Positions 52,247 to 60,921 of a DNA stretch of 64,000 bases are shown piece after piece. The stretch's first letter is position 1, and the number at the start of each line of letters is the position of its first letter. Made by a program: the position numbers and the translations under genes. Where the stretch lies: contig CAXTVQ010000012.1 in assembly GCA_964247705.1 (NCBI GenBank), positions 1 through 64,000 on the forward strand, written 5' to 3'. This DNA comes from LMUY01 sp964247705 (GTDB taxonomy: Bacteria > Pseudomonadota > Alphaproteobacteria > Acetobacterales > Acetobacteraceae). Below the pieces are notes generated by a model. The model did no database searches. It saw nothing but the letters and a program-made list of their open reading frames with translations, and was not told the origin of the DNA.

Positions 52247-53634
52247 GCTGCGGCGGCGTGCAGGCGGGCAAGCGCTTCGTCGCGGCCGAGTGCGGCAAGC
52301 GTCACGTCGATGCCGGGGCTGGTCGTCGTCCCCGTGAGCGCGGCGCGCATCGGCTGGGCGACCTGGCCGAGCTTCTTGCCGGTGCGCTCGGCATAGGCCC
52401 GCAAGGCGGCGTCCAGCGCCGAAGGGGAGAAGTCGGTGGCGGCAAGGTCATCTGCGACTGCGGTCAGCATCGCCTTGGCATCGGGGGTGAGCAACCCGGC
52501 CGCCTTGGCATCCATCTGCAGCGGCAACGCGCGCGCCAGGAACGCTGCGCTGTCAGCCAGTTCGACCAAGGTTTTCGCACGTTCTTTCAGGCCCGGCATC
52601 AGCGTGCGGATACGATCGGCCATGCCGCTGGCCGCCAGCCCGCGTGCGTTCAGCCGCGCCACGACCTCGGCCGTCAGCCGATCATCGTCCGCGCCGCGCA
52701 GCCAAACGCCATTCAGGTTGTCAAGCTTCTTGTAGTCCATGCGGCCGGGCGCGCGGCCAACCCCTTCGAAGTCGAACAGCCGAATTGCCTCGTCCCGGCC
52801 CAGTATTTCGAGGTCGCCGTGCGCCCAGCCGAGCCGCAGCAGGTAGTTGCACAACGCTTCCGGCAGGTAGCCGGCATCGCGGAACTCGGTCACCGACGCC
52901 GCGCCGTGCCGCTTGGACAGCTTGGCGCCGTCCGGGCCGTGAATCAGCGGGAGGTGGGCGAAGCGCGGCACCTCCCACCCATTGGCAAGGTAGACCTGCA
53001 CCTGCCTGAATGTATTGGTGAGGTGGTCGTCGCCGCGAATGACGTCCGTGATGCCCATGTCGTGGTCGTCCACCACCACGGCATGCTGGTAGGTGGGCGT
53101 GCCGTCGCTGCGCAGGATGATCATGTCGTCGAGTTCGGCGTTGGCGACGCGCACGGCGCCCTGCACCCGGTCCTCCACGACGACCTCGCCTTCCCGCGGA
53201 GCACGCAGGCGGATCACGTAGGGTCCGGTCCCATCCGTGCGGTCCCGCCAGGGGCTGTCGTAGCGCAGCGGGCGGCCCTCGGCTCGCGCCTTTTCACGAG
53301 CGGCGGCGATCTCCTCCGGGGTGGACCAGCAGCGATAGGCGTGACCGGTCTCCAGCATGGCATGGGCCACCTCGGCATGCCGGGCGGCGCGGGTGGATTG
53401 GTAGATCTCCGGGCCGTCGCGCTCGAGTCCCATCCAATCCAGGCTGTCCAGGATCGCGGCGGTGAAGGCGGCGGTAGAGCGGGCGCGGTCCGTGTCTTCG
53501 ATACGCAGCAGGAACTCGCCGCCGTGATGGCGCGAGAACAGGTAGTTGAACAAGGCCGTGCGCGCCCCGCCGATGTGCAGCAAGCCGGTGGGCGAAGGGG
53601 CGAAACGGGTCCGGACGGTCATGCGGTGGGCCAT
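52243..53634 (-). CDS. gltX: Glutamate--tRNA ligase
   Basis: Class I aminoacyl-tRNA synthetase charging tRNA-Glu. 459-463 residues. HIGH motif as SPTGLLHIGGARTALFNYL, KMSKS as KLSKRHGAASV at about residue 240, plus the HVVVVDDHDMGITDVIRGDD-type catalytic core (AVVVDDHDMGITDVIRGDDH). Starts either at ATG 53634 or, more typically for the family (MTVRTRFAPSPTG), at ATG 53622. Many alphaproteobacteria carry two gltX copies; whether this one also charges tRNA-Gln is not visible. No glnS or gatCAB is in the window. Confidence 0.95.
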   Translation of the reverse strand: MAHRMTVRTRFAPSPTGLLHIGGARTALFNYLFSRHHGGEFLLRIEDTDRARSTAAFTAAILDSLDWMGLERDGPEIYQSTRAARHAEVAHAMLETGHAYRCWSTPEEIAAAREKARAEGRPLRYDSPWRDRTDGTGPYVIRLRAPREGEVVVEDRVQGAVRVANAELDDMIILRSDGTPTYQHAVVVDDHDMGITDVIRGDDHLTNTFRQVQVYLANGWEVPRFAHLPLIHGPDGAKLSKRHGAASVTEFRDAGYLPEALCNYLLRLGWAHGDLEILGRDEAIRLFDFEGVGRAPGRMDYKKLDNLNGVWLRGADDDRLTAEVVARLNARGLAASGMADRIRTLMPGLKERAKTLVELADSAAFLARALPLQMDAKAAGLLTPDAKAMLTAVADDLAATDFSPSALDAALRAYAERTGKKLGQVAQPMRAALTGTTTSPGIDVTLAALGRDEALARLHAAAA

Positions 53635-53666
53635 AGCACGGGGCCGTGTGGCCTGGGGAGGGCACT

Positions 53667-55802
53667 GTGGCTAGTGTGCCAACCGTGAACGCAATCGTAT
53701 TCGTCGCACGTGTTGTCAGAGTGCCGTCCGCACCGGCCTGGGTCCTGGCCATGGCCGAGGCGGAGCGCGGCCGGACGATGCCGTGGCTCGCCGTGTTCAT
53801 GGCGGCGGGAGTGCTCGGCTACTTCATCCTCCCGCACGAGCCGCCACTTTATGCCGGGCCCGTGCTGATCGTGGCGTGCGTGGCACTGGCGCTGCTGCTG
53901 CGGGCATGGTCCACCGGGCGGGCGGTTTCCATCGTCTTGCTGGCCGTCTCCGCCGGGTTTGGCTCGGCGCAGTTTGCGACCGGACGCGCGCCTCCGCTGC
54001 TGACCTTGCCGAAGAAGGCGACCGTGGTGACCGCGATGGTAAGCGGTATCGAGCAACTGCCGGACGGACGCCGGCTTACCCTGGCCGGCGCGCAACTGGA
54101 TGGCGGCCCGGCGCTGCCCCGCACCCTGCATGTCCGCCTGCAAGCCTCCGATGCCGGTGTGCTCGCCACCGGTGATGCCGTCCGCCTCCGCAGCGTGCTG
54201 CGCCCGCCGGCGCCGCCCGCCTATCCCGGCGCCTGGGACCTGCAGCGCGACGCCTATTTCTTCGGCCTCGGCGGGTCCGGCACGGCGCTTGGCGCGGCGG
54301 AGCGCCTGACCCAGGCGCCACCAGCCGGGCCGGGCGGTTTGCAGCGGTTGCGCGAGTCGGTGGCCGACCGGTTCATGGCGGGACTGCCCGGGTCGGACGG
54401 CACGGTGGCGGCCGTGCTGTTCACCGGGCTCGGCGCGGCGATCCCCGTAGCGGACCGGGCGGCGTTCCGCGATTCGGGGCTGGCCCATCTGCTGGCCGTG
54501 GCCGGGCTGCATATCGGTATCGTGATGGGCCTGGTGATGGGGGCCACGCGGTTCGGCCTGGCGCTGTGGGAGTGGGCGGCCCTGCGCTGGCCGTGCAAGC
54601 AGATCGCCGCCGCCGCCGCGCTGGCCTCCGGCGCCGGCTACGTGATGCTGACCGGGATGCACGTGCCGGTGCTGCGCTCGTTCGCGATGGCGGCGCTGGT
54701 CACGCTCGGGGTCGCCGTCGGCCGGCGGGCGATCTCCATGCGGGGGCTGGCGATGGCGGCGATGGCCCTGATGGCGGCGGCGCCGCAGGAGGTGCTCGGC
54801 GTCTCGTTCCAGATGAGCTTTGCCGCCGTGCTGGCGCTCATCGCCGGGTATGAGGCGCTGCGCCCCTTCCTGTCCGCCATCCGCCGCCGCCGGGTGCTGC
54901 ACCATGCCGCGACCCTGGTGCTGACCAGTTTGCTCGCGGGTGCGGCGTCCGCCCCGTTCGGCGCGTACCATTTCGGCCGGGTGCAGGTGTATTTCATCCT
55001 GGCCAACCTGGTTGCCGTTCCGCTTACCGCGGTCCTGGTGATGCCGGCCGGGCTGCTCGCGCTGTTGCTGATGCCGCTTGGGCTGGAGCAGGCGGCACTC
55101 TGGCCGATGGGCTGGGGGCTGGACGCTGTGGTGTTCGTGGCCCGCACCGCCGCCAGCCTGCCCGCCGCCGTGTTCACCGTGCCGCACATGCCGGCCTGGG
55201 GATTGGCGGTGACGGCGCTCGGGCTCGCGTGGCTCGGGCTGTGGCAATCCCGCTTGCGGCTGGCGGGTGCGCCGGTGATCCTGGCCGGGCTGCTCTCCGG
55301 CCTGCTGAGCCCGCCCGCCGACCTGCTGGTCTCGCCGGACGCGCGGCTGATCGCGCTCCGCTCGCCGGCCGGCCTGCAAACCCGGCCTGGCTTCTCAGGC
55401 TTCGTGCTCGACTCGTGGCAGCAATACTGGGCGGAGCAGATCGACGCGCCGTTTCCGGAGAACGGACGACCCGGCCCCGTGCGCTGCACCCCGGCCGGCT
55501 GCCGCATCGATCAGGCCGGCGCCACAGTGCTGCTGTCGAGGGCAACTGGCCCAGTCGATTGCACCCATGTCGCCCTCGTCGTTTCTGCCGAACCGCTCCG
55601 CAGCACTTGCCCCTCGGTCCCCCGCATCGACCGTTTCACCGTCTGGCGGGATGGTGCGCAGGCGGTCTGGCTGCGGGACGGCATGGCGGCGGTGCTGTCC
55701 GACCGTGCTTATCGCGGCGAGCGGCCCTGGGTGCCGCCGTCACCCGCCACTGCTCGCGCAAAGTCGAGCTTGCCCATGGCGTTGACGGACGACGGCTCCT
55801 GA
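53667..55802 (+). CDS. comEC: ComEC/Rec2-family DNA uptake channel protein
   Basis: Inner-membrane channel taking up single-stranded DNA in transformation. About 711 residues: N-terminal helices, a soluble OB-like DUF4131 region (ATVVTAMVSGIEQLPDGRRL ... YPGAWDLQRDAYFFGLGG), and the competence domain with AAFRDSGLAHLLAVAGLHIGI and about eight helices. The metallo-beta-lactamase-like C-terminal portion (about 555-711) is short and has lost the HxHxDH motif, as often in alphaproteobacteria. GTG 53667 has GGGGAGG upstream; GTG 53646 is an alternative. Divergent from gltX. Confidence 0.92.
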   Translation: MASVPTVNAIVFVARVVRVPSAPAWVLAMAEAERGRTMPWLAVFMAAGVLGYFILPHEPPLYAGPVLIVACVALALLLRAWSTGRAVSIVLLAVSAGFGSAQFATGRAPPLLTLPKKATVVTAMVSGIEQLPDGRRLTLAGAQLDGGPALPRTLHVRLQASDAGVLATGDAVRLRSVLRPPAPPAYPGAWDLQRDAYFFGLGGSGTALGAAERLTQAPPAGPGGLQRLRESVADRFMAGLPGSDGTVAAVLFTGLGAAIPVADRAAFRDSGLAHLLAVAGLHIGIVMGLVMGATRFGLALWEWAALRWPCKQIAAAAALASGAGYVMLTGMHVPVLRSFAMAALVTLGVAVGRRAISMRGLAMAAMALMAAAPQEVLGVSFQMSFAAVLALIAGYEALRPFLSAIRRRRVLHHAATLVLTSLLAGAASAPFGAYHFGRVQVYFILANLVAVPLTAVLVMPAGLLALLLMPLGLEQAALWPMGWGLDAVVFVARTAASLPAAVFTVPHMPAWGLAVTALGLAWLGLWQSRLRLAGAPVILAGLLSGLLSPPADLLVSPDARLIALRSPAGLQTRPGFSGFVLDSWQQYWAEQIDAPFPENGRPGPVRCTPAGCRIDQAGATVLLSRATGPVDCTHVALVVSAEPLRSTCPSVPRIDRFTVWRDGAQAVWLRDGMAAVLSDRAYRGERPWVPPSPATARAKSSLPMALTDDGS

Positions 55803-55810
55803 AAAAAGCG

Positions 55811-55840
55811 TTAAGTGTGCAACCGGCGCCGGGCTATGCT
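55811..55840 (+). promoter_or_regulatory. Candidate promoter of the proline-rich protein gene
   Basis: TTAAGT (55811-55816) and TATGCT (55835-55840) are 18 bp apart, 28 bp before the start codon, in the 65 bp gap after comEC. Visual match only. Confidence 0.25.
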
Positions 55841-55867
55841 GCGCGGCGGGACCTCGGGGGTTAGCCG

Positions 55868-56350
55868 ATGACACTCTTTTCGTTCAAGACGCTCGCCTTC
55901 GCCTGGACCGGCCTGGCCGGGCTTGCCGCGGTTGGTGCGGGCGTGCTGCAGGCCAGCTACGTCCTGCCTGCGCCGCCAACGCCTATCGCGCAGGTCGCCG
56001 CCACACTACCGCCGCCGCCCGTGCCTGTCGCCGTGCCGGCCACGCCGGGTCTGCCGTTCCAAAACCGCTCGCTGCTTGTCGTGTTGCCACCCCCCGTGGC
56101 CGCTCCACGCACGCCGCCGCGTCTGGCCGCTGTCGAGCCGCTTCCTGTCCCGCCGGTCCCTCCCATGCACGTCGCCCATGCCGAGCCCCGCCGCGTCCCC
56201 GCTGCCCGAACCGAGCCTGAGCCTGCCTACGCCTCCGCCTATCCGGGCTGGGATTGGCGCCGCCCGCTGCCGTATCCCGGCATGTATGCGTCCGGCCGCG
56301 CCTATTACTATGGCGGTCAGACGGCCTATTACGGGTGGCAGCCGGAGTAG
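55868..56350 (+). CDS. Hypothetical proline-rich membrane-anchored or secreted protein
   Basis: 160 residues, not recognised. An N-terminal hydrophobic stretch (about 8-32, FAWTGLAGLAAVGAGVLQAS) would be a signal peptide or anchor. The middle (33-110) is unusually rich in proline, alanine and valine with repeated PxP units (PPPPVPVAVPATP, PLPVPPVPPMHV). The C-terminal 45 residues are rich in Tyr, Gly and Trp (YAYSGW-like: GRAYYYGGQTAYYGWQPE). This suggests an extended periplasmic or cell-surface segment. ATG at 55868 after GGGGGTTAGCCG. Its own promoter is likely; no partner is evident. Confidence 0.6.
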   Translation: MTLFSFKTLAFAWTGLAGLAAVGAGVLQASYVLPAPPTPIAQVAATLPPPPVPVAVPATPGLPFQNRSLLVVLPPPVAAPRTPPRLAAVEPLPVPPVPPMHVAHAEPRRVPAARTEPEPAYASAYPGWDWRRPLPYPGMYASGRAYYYGGQTAYYGWQPE

Positions 56351-56452
56351 GGGGACGGCCCAGGTCCAGCACGGCCACGCTCCCGTCAATCCATCTTGCC
56401 GCTTCCAGCACCCTCCGCCATGGTCAGCCGCAATAAAAACGGAGGACGACGC

Positions 56453-58576
56453 ATGCTGCGCACGGGGCTGACACTTGCGCTGGGAGGGACGATTGCGCTC
56501 GCCCTGGCGGCACCTGCGCAGGCGCGCATAACCCGGCTGGAGATCCTCCGCACCGAGCCCGCGTTCGGCGGCCAGTCGTTCGGCGCCGCCGGTGCCTACG
56601 AGCACGTGTTCGCCATCGCCCACGGCGAACTGGACCCGGGCGACCCGGTGAACGAGGTCATCCAGGATCTCGCCTTGGCGCCCCGCGACGCGGACGGCCA
56701 CGTCGAATACACGACTCCCGTCGAACTGCTGAAACCCGCCGACATGGCGCGCGGCAACCGCGTGACCGTCATGGAGGTGGCCAACCGCGGCAACAAGCTC
56801 ATCCTCGGCACCTTCGACGAAGGCACCCCCAGCCCCGTCGCGAACTGGAACGCGCTGACCGGACCGGGCGACGGCTGGCTGATGCAGCAGGGCTATACCC
56901 TGGCCTGGTGGGGCTGGGAGATGGACGCGACGCCGGGCATGAGCCGCATCGTCATGCCACCCGTGATCGCCCACAACGCCGACGGCTCGCCCGTGACCGG
57001 CGTCGTGCGCTCCGAGATGATCACGCCAGTCGCGACGGCGACGATCGGCCTCGGCCAAAGCGCCCAGGTGATGCCGTATCCTCCCGGCAGCTACGTGAAT
57101 TATCCCGCCGCCAGCCTGGACAACGCGAACGCGACCCTCACCGTCCGCACCAACGAGCACGACCGTCGCCAGCCGATTGCGAACGACCAATGGAGCTTCG
57201 GCGTCTGCAGCGAAGGCGCGCCCGCCAAGCCCGACCCGAACCACCTCTGCATGCAGGCCGGGTTCCAGCCCGGCCACCTGTATGAACTGATCTACCAGGC
57301 CAAGGACCCGACGGTGACCGGCCTGGGCTTCGCCGCCACCCGCGACATCGGCGCCTTCCTGCGTAATGCGCAAAAGGGCGACGACGGCGCCGCCAACCCG
57401 GTTTACCGCGCGGACGCCCGCATCATCATCGAAGGCTCTTCCCAGAGCGGGCGGATGCTGCGGACGTTCCTGGACCTCGGTTTCAACCGGGGCGAGGATG
57501 GCAAGCCCGTGTTCGACGGCGCCTACCCCCATATCGGCGGCGGGCTGATGCCGCTCAACGTCCGCTTCGGCCAGCCGGTGCGCGCCTGGGGCGAGCAGAC
57601 CGACCATCTGTATCCCGCCTACGACTTCCCGTTCTCCTACGGCAAGCAGGACGATCCGTTGACCGGGCGCAGCCAGGGCCTGCTGGACCGCTGCAACGCC
57701 ACCAACACCTGCCCGCGCATCTTCCACGTGGCGACCGTGCTCGAGATGTGGGAGGGCCGCCAGTCGCTGGGATTCACCGACCCGCTCGGCATGCGTGATG
57801 TCAGCGACCCACCCGGCGTGCGCACCTTCATCCTGGCTAGCACGCAGCATGCCCCTTCGTCGCTGCCACTGGTCACCAAGCCGCCATTCGGCCTCTGCCA
57901 GCAGCAGCCCAACCCGAACCCGTACATCTGGACGATGCGCGCGCTGCTGACTGCACTCTCCGCCTGGGTGCGGGACGGCACGGAGCCGCCGCCGGGCGTT
58001 GTGCCGCGCATCGCCGACGGCACGCTGGTGGCGCCGGACCAGGTGCGCCTGCCTGCGATCCCCGCGAACACATATGGCGGCACGCCGCGCCCAGCGGTGT
58101 CGCAGGCGCGAATCTACGACACGCTGCACGTGCTCGACTTCGGCCCCGGCTACCGCGGCGCCGACAGCAGCGGCGTGATAACCATCGAGCCGCCCAAGGT
58201 CGGCACCGCCAGCTACGGCGTGCTGGTGCCACAGGTGGACGCGGACGGCAACGACCTGGCCGGCATCCGCTCAGTGTTCGAGCAGGTCCCGGTCGGCACC
58301 TATCTCGGCTGGAACCTGTTCCGCGACGGCCATCTCGCCGGCGGCATGTGCAACCTGCAGGGCTCGTTCATCCCGTTCGCCGCGACGAAGGCGGAACGGG
58401 ACGCGGTGGGCGACCCGCGGCTGTCGATCGCCGAGCGCTACCCGACCAAGGACGGCTACGTCGCCGCGTTCAAGGCGGCGGCCGAGCGGCTGGTGAACGC
58501 GCGCTTCCTGCTGCCCGCGGATGCAGCGCTGCTGGAGAGCCGGGCCGAACAGGAGGGGATCCGCCAACTCCCTTAG
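56453..58576 (+). CDS. Secreted alpha/beta-hydrolase domain protein (Abhydrolase_10 type)
   Basis: 707 residues. Signal peptide (LTLALGGTIALALAAPAQA) and then a large alpha/beta hydrolase-like region. The nucleophile-elbow candidate is IIIEGSSQSGRMLRTFLDLG at about residue 330 (GSSQSG, a G-x-S-x-S-G pattern), and the C-terminal half has FNRGEDGKPVFDGAYPHIGG and GVRTFILASTQHAP with a candidate His. This matches the alpha/beta-hydrolase-domain-containing protein family of unknown substrate. ATG at 56453 follows GGAGG exactly 7 bases upstream; the longer frame lacks a signal peptide. It abuts a convergent phosphoesterase gene by 4 bases. Confidence 0.8.
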   Translation: MLRTGLTLALGGTIALALAAPAQARITRLEILRTEPAFGGQSFGAAGAYEHVFAIAHGELDPGDPVNEVIQDLALAPRDADGHVEYTTPVELLKPADMARGNRVTVMEVANRGNKLILGTFDEGTPSPVANWNALTGPGDGWLMQQGYTLAWWGWEMDATPGMSRIVMPPVIAHNADGSPVTGVVRSEMITPVATATIGLGQSAQVMPYPPGSYVNYPAASLDNANATLTVRTNEHDRRQPIANDQWSFGVCSEGAPAKPDPNHLCMQAGFQPGHLYELIYQAKDPTVTGLGFAATRDIGAFLRNAQKGDDGAANPVYRADARIIIEGSSQSGRMLRTFLDLGFNRGEDGKPVFDGAYPHIGGGLMPLNVRFGQPVRAWGEQTDHLYPAYDFPFSYGKQDDPLTGRSQGLLDRCNATNTCPRIFHVATVLEMWEGRQSLGFTDPLGMRDVSDPPGVRTFILASTQHAPSSLPLVTKPPFGLCQQQPNPNPYIWTMRALLTALSAWVRDGTEPPPGVVPRIADGTLVAPDQVRLPAIPANTYGGTPRPAVSQARIYDTLHVLDFGPGYRGADSSGVITIEPPKVGTASYGVLVPQVDADGNDLAGIRSVFEQVPVGTYLGWNLFRDGHLAGGMCNLQGSFIPFAATKAERDAVGDPRLSIAERYPTKDGYVAAFKAAAERLVNARFLLPADAALLESRAEQEGIRQLP

Positions 58577-59910
58577 ATGGTGGCTGCGCCGATCGTCTCG
58601 CGGTGGATCGGGCCGGACGGCCGGGTCAGCGCCCAGTAGGACGCCTCGATGGCGCCTCCGCCCAGATCAAGCAGGACGAAGCCGTGCGTGTCGGCGCCGT
58701 CCACCACGTCCAACTGGATTTGGGAGGCGAGACTGGGCGGGTCCGGCAGGCCGGCCAGCGGCGTCAGCGGGTAGGACGAGGCGGCAACCGGCACGGCGCC
58801 GTAGCCGATGTTCCGCCCGGCGGCGATGCCGCGATAGGGCGCGTAAAGGCGCAGCCGGTGCTCATGGCCCCAGAACCAGGCGTCGATGCGTCCGGCCGCG
58901 GCGAGCCGGGCGTAGCTGGCCATCAGGTTCGGGTTGCACGGGTTGCGCGGGCTAGCCGGGCCGATCTGCGCGAACGCGGAAAACGGCTGGTGGTGGCTGA
59001 GCAACACGGTGCGGCCGGGAAAGCCGCGCAGCTTGTCGGCAAGCCACAGCTCCTCCGCCGGTTCGAGCCGGGTCAGGGCGCCTGCCTCGTCGAACGGGTC
59101 GCGGTCGTGCAGGCCGGTGTCGGCGGCGAGGATTTGCCACGAGCTATCCGGACTCCGGAGGCAGAAATAGCTGGCGGGCTGGCCGAGCATCGTCAGCAGG
59201 CCATAATAGCCGGTGCCGCCGCTATAAACGTCGTGGTTGCCGCACAGGGTGAAGACGGGCGTGGCCGGCATCGCAGCGCGCAACGGAGTCAGGAAATGGG
59301 TTTGGCACTCCTCGGTAGTGCCGGCGTAGTAGATGTCCCCCAAATGGATCACGAAATCCGGGTTCTGCAGGGCTGCGAGTGCTGCCACCTGGCGGGCCGT
59401 TTCGGTGCCGGTGCCCCAATCCGAAATCAGCGCCACGCGGAGCGCCGGCTTGGGCGCGGGCACCACGAAGTCGCCTATATCGGTATAGCGAATGTAGGGG
59501 ATCGGGCGCGGCGTGCCGTTGGCTGTGAGCGTGCCGGCGTAGTCCAGCAGCAGCTTCGCCCAGAGCGGATCGCAGCGGCCGAAGCGGAAGCGGTCGTTTG
59601 CCTGCTGCCGCTGGAGTGGAGTGCCGCGGACCATCGTTCCGAACAAGTGCAGGCCGAGGGCGGCGCAGGTCGCGGAGGGATGCGGTAGCCCGGGGGCAGG
59701 AGCATAGGCGCGGCTTGCGTCCTGATTGCTGGCGACCAACTGGGTGGCGGCCTGCACTATCGGGTGAAAGGCGGTGCCGTGGTCGCCATGGGGCCGGAGC
59801 CTGGCGAAAGCTGCGGCGGCGGACTGAAACAAGGACAGGAACGGGTCCCGCACGGTGGTGAACGGCTGCGGCATGACTCTGATCATGGCGGCTCCGGCGC
59901 CGGGCCGCAT
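58573..59910 (-). CDS. Calcineurin-like metallophosphoesterase
   Basis: 445 residues. No obvious signal peptide. After a roughly 140-residue N-terminal region of unknown function the phosphoesterase motifs follow: LISDWGTG (D, though the usual DxH His is Trp), HLGDIYYAG, LCGNHDVYSGG, LLSHHQPF and FWGHEHRLRLY. The layout resembles purple-acid or PhoD-like phosphatases acting on small phosphoesters. The ATG at 59910 has GGAGGAGGG directly upstream; ATGs at 59886 and 59874 are weaker. Its stop overlaps the end of the alpha/beta-hydrolase gene. Confidence 0.85.
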   Translation of the reverse strand: MRPGAGAAMIRVMPQPFTTVRDPFLSLFQSAAAAFARLRPHGDHGTAFHPIVQAATQLVASNQDASRAYAPAPGLPHPSATCAALGLHLFGTMVRGTPLQRQQANDRFRFGRCDPLWAKLLLDYAGTLTANGTPRPIPYIRYTDIGDFVVPAPKPALRVALISDWGTGTETARQVAALAALQNPDFVIHLGDIYYAGTTEECQTHFLTPLRAAMPATPVFTLCGNHDVYSGGTGYYGLLTMLGQPASYFCLRSPDSSWQILAADTGLHDRDPFDEAGALTRLEPAEELWLADKLRGFPGRTVLLSHHQPFSAFAQIGPASPRNPCNPNLMASYARLAAAGRIDAWFWGHEHRLRLYAPYRGIAAGRNIGYGAVPVAASSYPLTPLAGLPDPPSLASQIQLDVVDGADTHGFVLLDLGGGAIEASYWALTRPSGPIHRETIGAATI

Positions 59911-59978
59911 CCCTCCTCCGGGCGTCTGAACCCATTGTTAACCATTTTGCCGCATGATCCGTGGTGGGAGGGCTGCGG

Positions 59979-60179
59979 ATGGCAATGCGTTCGGAGACGG
60001 TCGATGTGTGGGAGCGGCATCGCCGACGCCAGGTCAAAGCGGCGCGGCAGGAACGGCTGGAGTGTCACGGCGGGTGGCTGGAGGTGGTCACGGCCATCGG
60101 CTTATCGGGAATGCTGCTCGCGGCGCTGCTGATATTGGGTCCGCTGCCGGGTGTGGTGGTTCCGCTGCTGCTCGGTTGA
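59979..60179 (+). CDS. Small hypothetical single-helix membrane protein
   Basis: 66 residues, not recognised. An N-terminal charged, arginine-rich part (SETVDVWERHRRRQVKAARQ) is followed by one long hydrophobic helix of about 30 residues (VVTAIGLSGMLLAALLILGP onward). The ATG at 59979 has GGGAGG 7 bases upstream, which supports it as a real gene. Convergent with cobS 4 bp away. It could be a small inner-membrane protein; no family assigned. Confidence 0.55.
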   Translation: MAMRSETVDVWERHRRRQVKAARQERLECHGGWLEVVTAIGLSGMLLAALLILGPLPGVVVPLLLG

Positions 60180-60183
60180 CTGG

Positions 60184-60921
60184 TCAGAACAGCATGGCTG
60201 AGAGCGCTAAGCACTCGGCGAGTTGCACGGTGGCGCCGAGCACGTCGCCGGTGTAGCCGCCGATATGCCGGGCTGCGAGGCGGACCATGATGAGCCCGGC
60301 CATCAGCGCGGCAAGGCCGGCGGCTGGGGCGAGGAGCGCGGCGGCGATGGCAAAGACGAGGCCGGAGATGATTGGCCGGCGGTGCGGTGCGTGCACGGCG
60401 TGTCCGAGCCCGTCGGTTCGGGCGGGAGTGAGCAAAAGCATCGGAATCAAAGCGGCGCCGCGGCTGAGCGCGAGGATGACGGGCAGGGCTCGTACAGGAT
60501 GCGTTACGAGCGCGAGAGCGGTGGCGCGAAGCAGCAGGCTGAACAGAAGGGCGAGGGCGCCGAAACTGCCGATGCGGCTGTCGCGCATGATGGCGAGCTT
60601 GCGGTCCCGCGTGCGGCCGCCGCCAAAGCCGTCCGCCGTGTCGGCCAGCCCGTCCTCGTGCAGCGCGCCGGTGAGCAGGCTGGTCGCGGCCAGCGCCCAG
60701 AGTGCCGCGAGCGGCTGCGGCAACCCCATGAGGAAGGCCGTTGCGATGACCGCCGCTCCGAGCATACCAATGAGAGCGCCAATGAGGGGATAGGCCCAGA
60801 CGCAGTCGGCTGGCGCTGGGTAGGTTGCGGTCAGGCGGCCGACGGGAAGCCGGGTGAGCAGGGTGGCAGCGGCGACCAGTTCGGACCAGCGCGCGGAAGC
60901 CAGCTCGGTCCAGCGCGTCAT
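60184..60921 (-). CDS. cobS: Adenosylcobinamide-GDP ribazoletransferase (cobalamin synthase)
   Basis: Joins alpha-ribazole to adenosylcobinamide-GDP in the last step of cobalamin assembly, in the inner membrane. 245 residues with about six helices. The diagnostic GALHEDGLADTADGFGGG (the acidic metal-binding box) and MRDSRIGSFGALAL are present. The N-terminus FTRLPV-like segment reads TLLTRLPVGRLTA. ATG at 60921 overlaps the cobT stop (ATGA). Confidence 0.96.
   Translation of the reverse strand: MTRWTELASARWSELVAAATLLTRLPVGRLTATYPAPADCVWAYPLIGALIGMLGAAVIATAFLMGLPQPLAALWALAATSLLTGALHEDGLADTADGFGGGRTRDRKLAIMRDSRIGSFGALALLFSLLLRATALALVTHPVRALPVILALSRGAALIPMLLLTPARTDGLGHAVHAPHRRPIISGLVFAIAAALLAPAAGLAALMAGLIMVRLAARHIGGYTGDVLGATVQLAECLALSAMLF

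Noticed and set aside
53619..58129. Long minus-strand frames opposite comEC and the alpha/beta hydrolase
   Set aside because: Shadows of strongly supported plus-strand genes, with low-complexity translated sequence.
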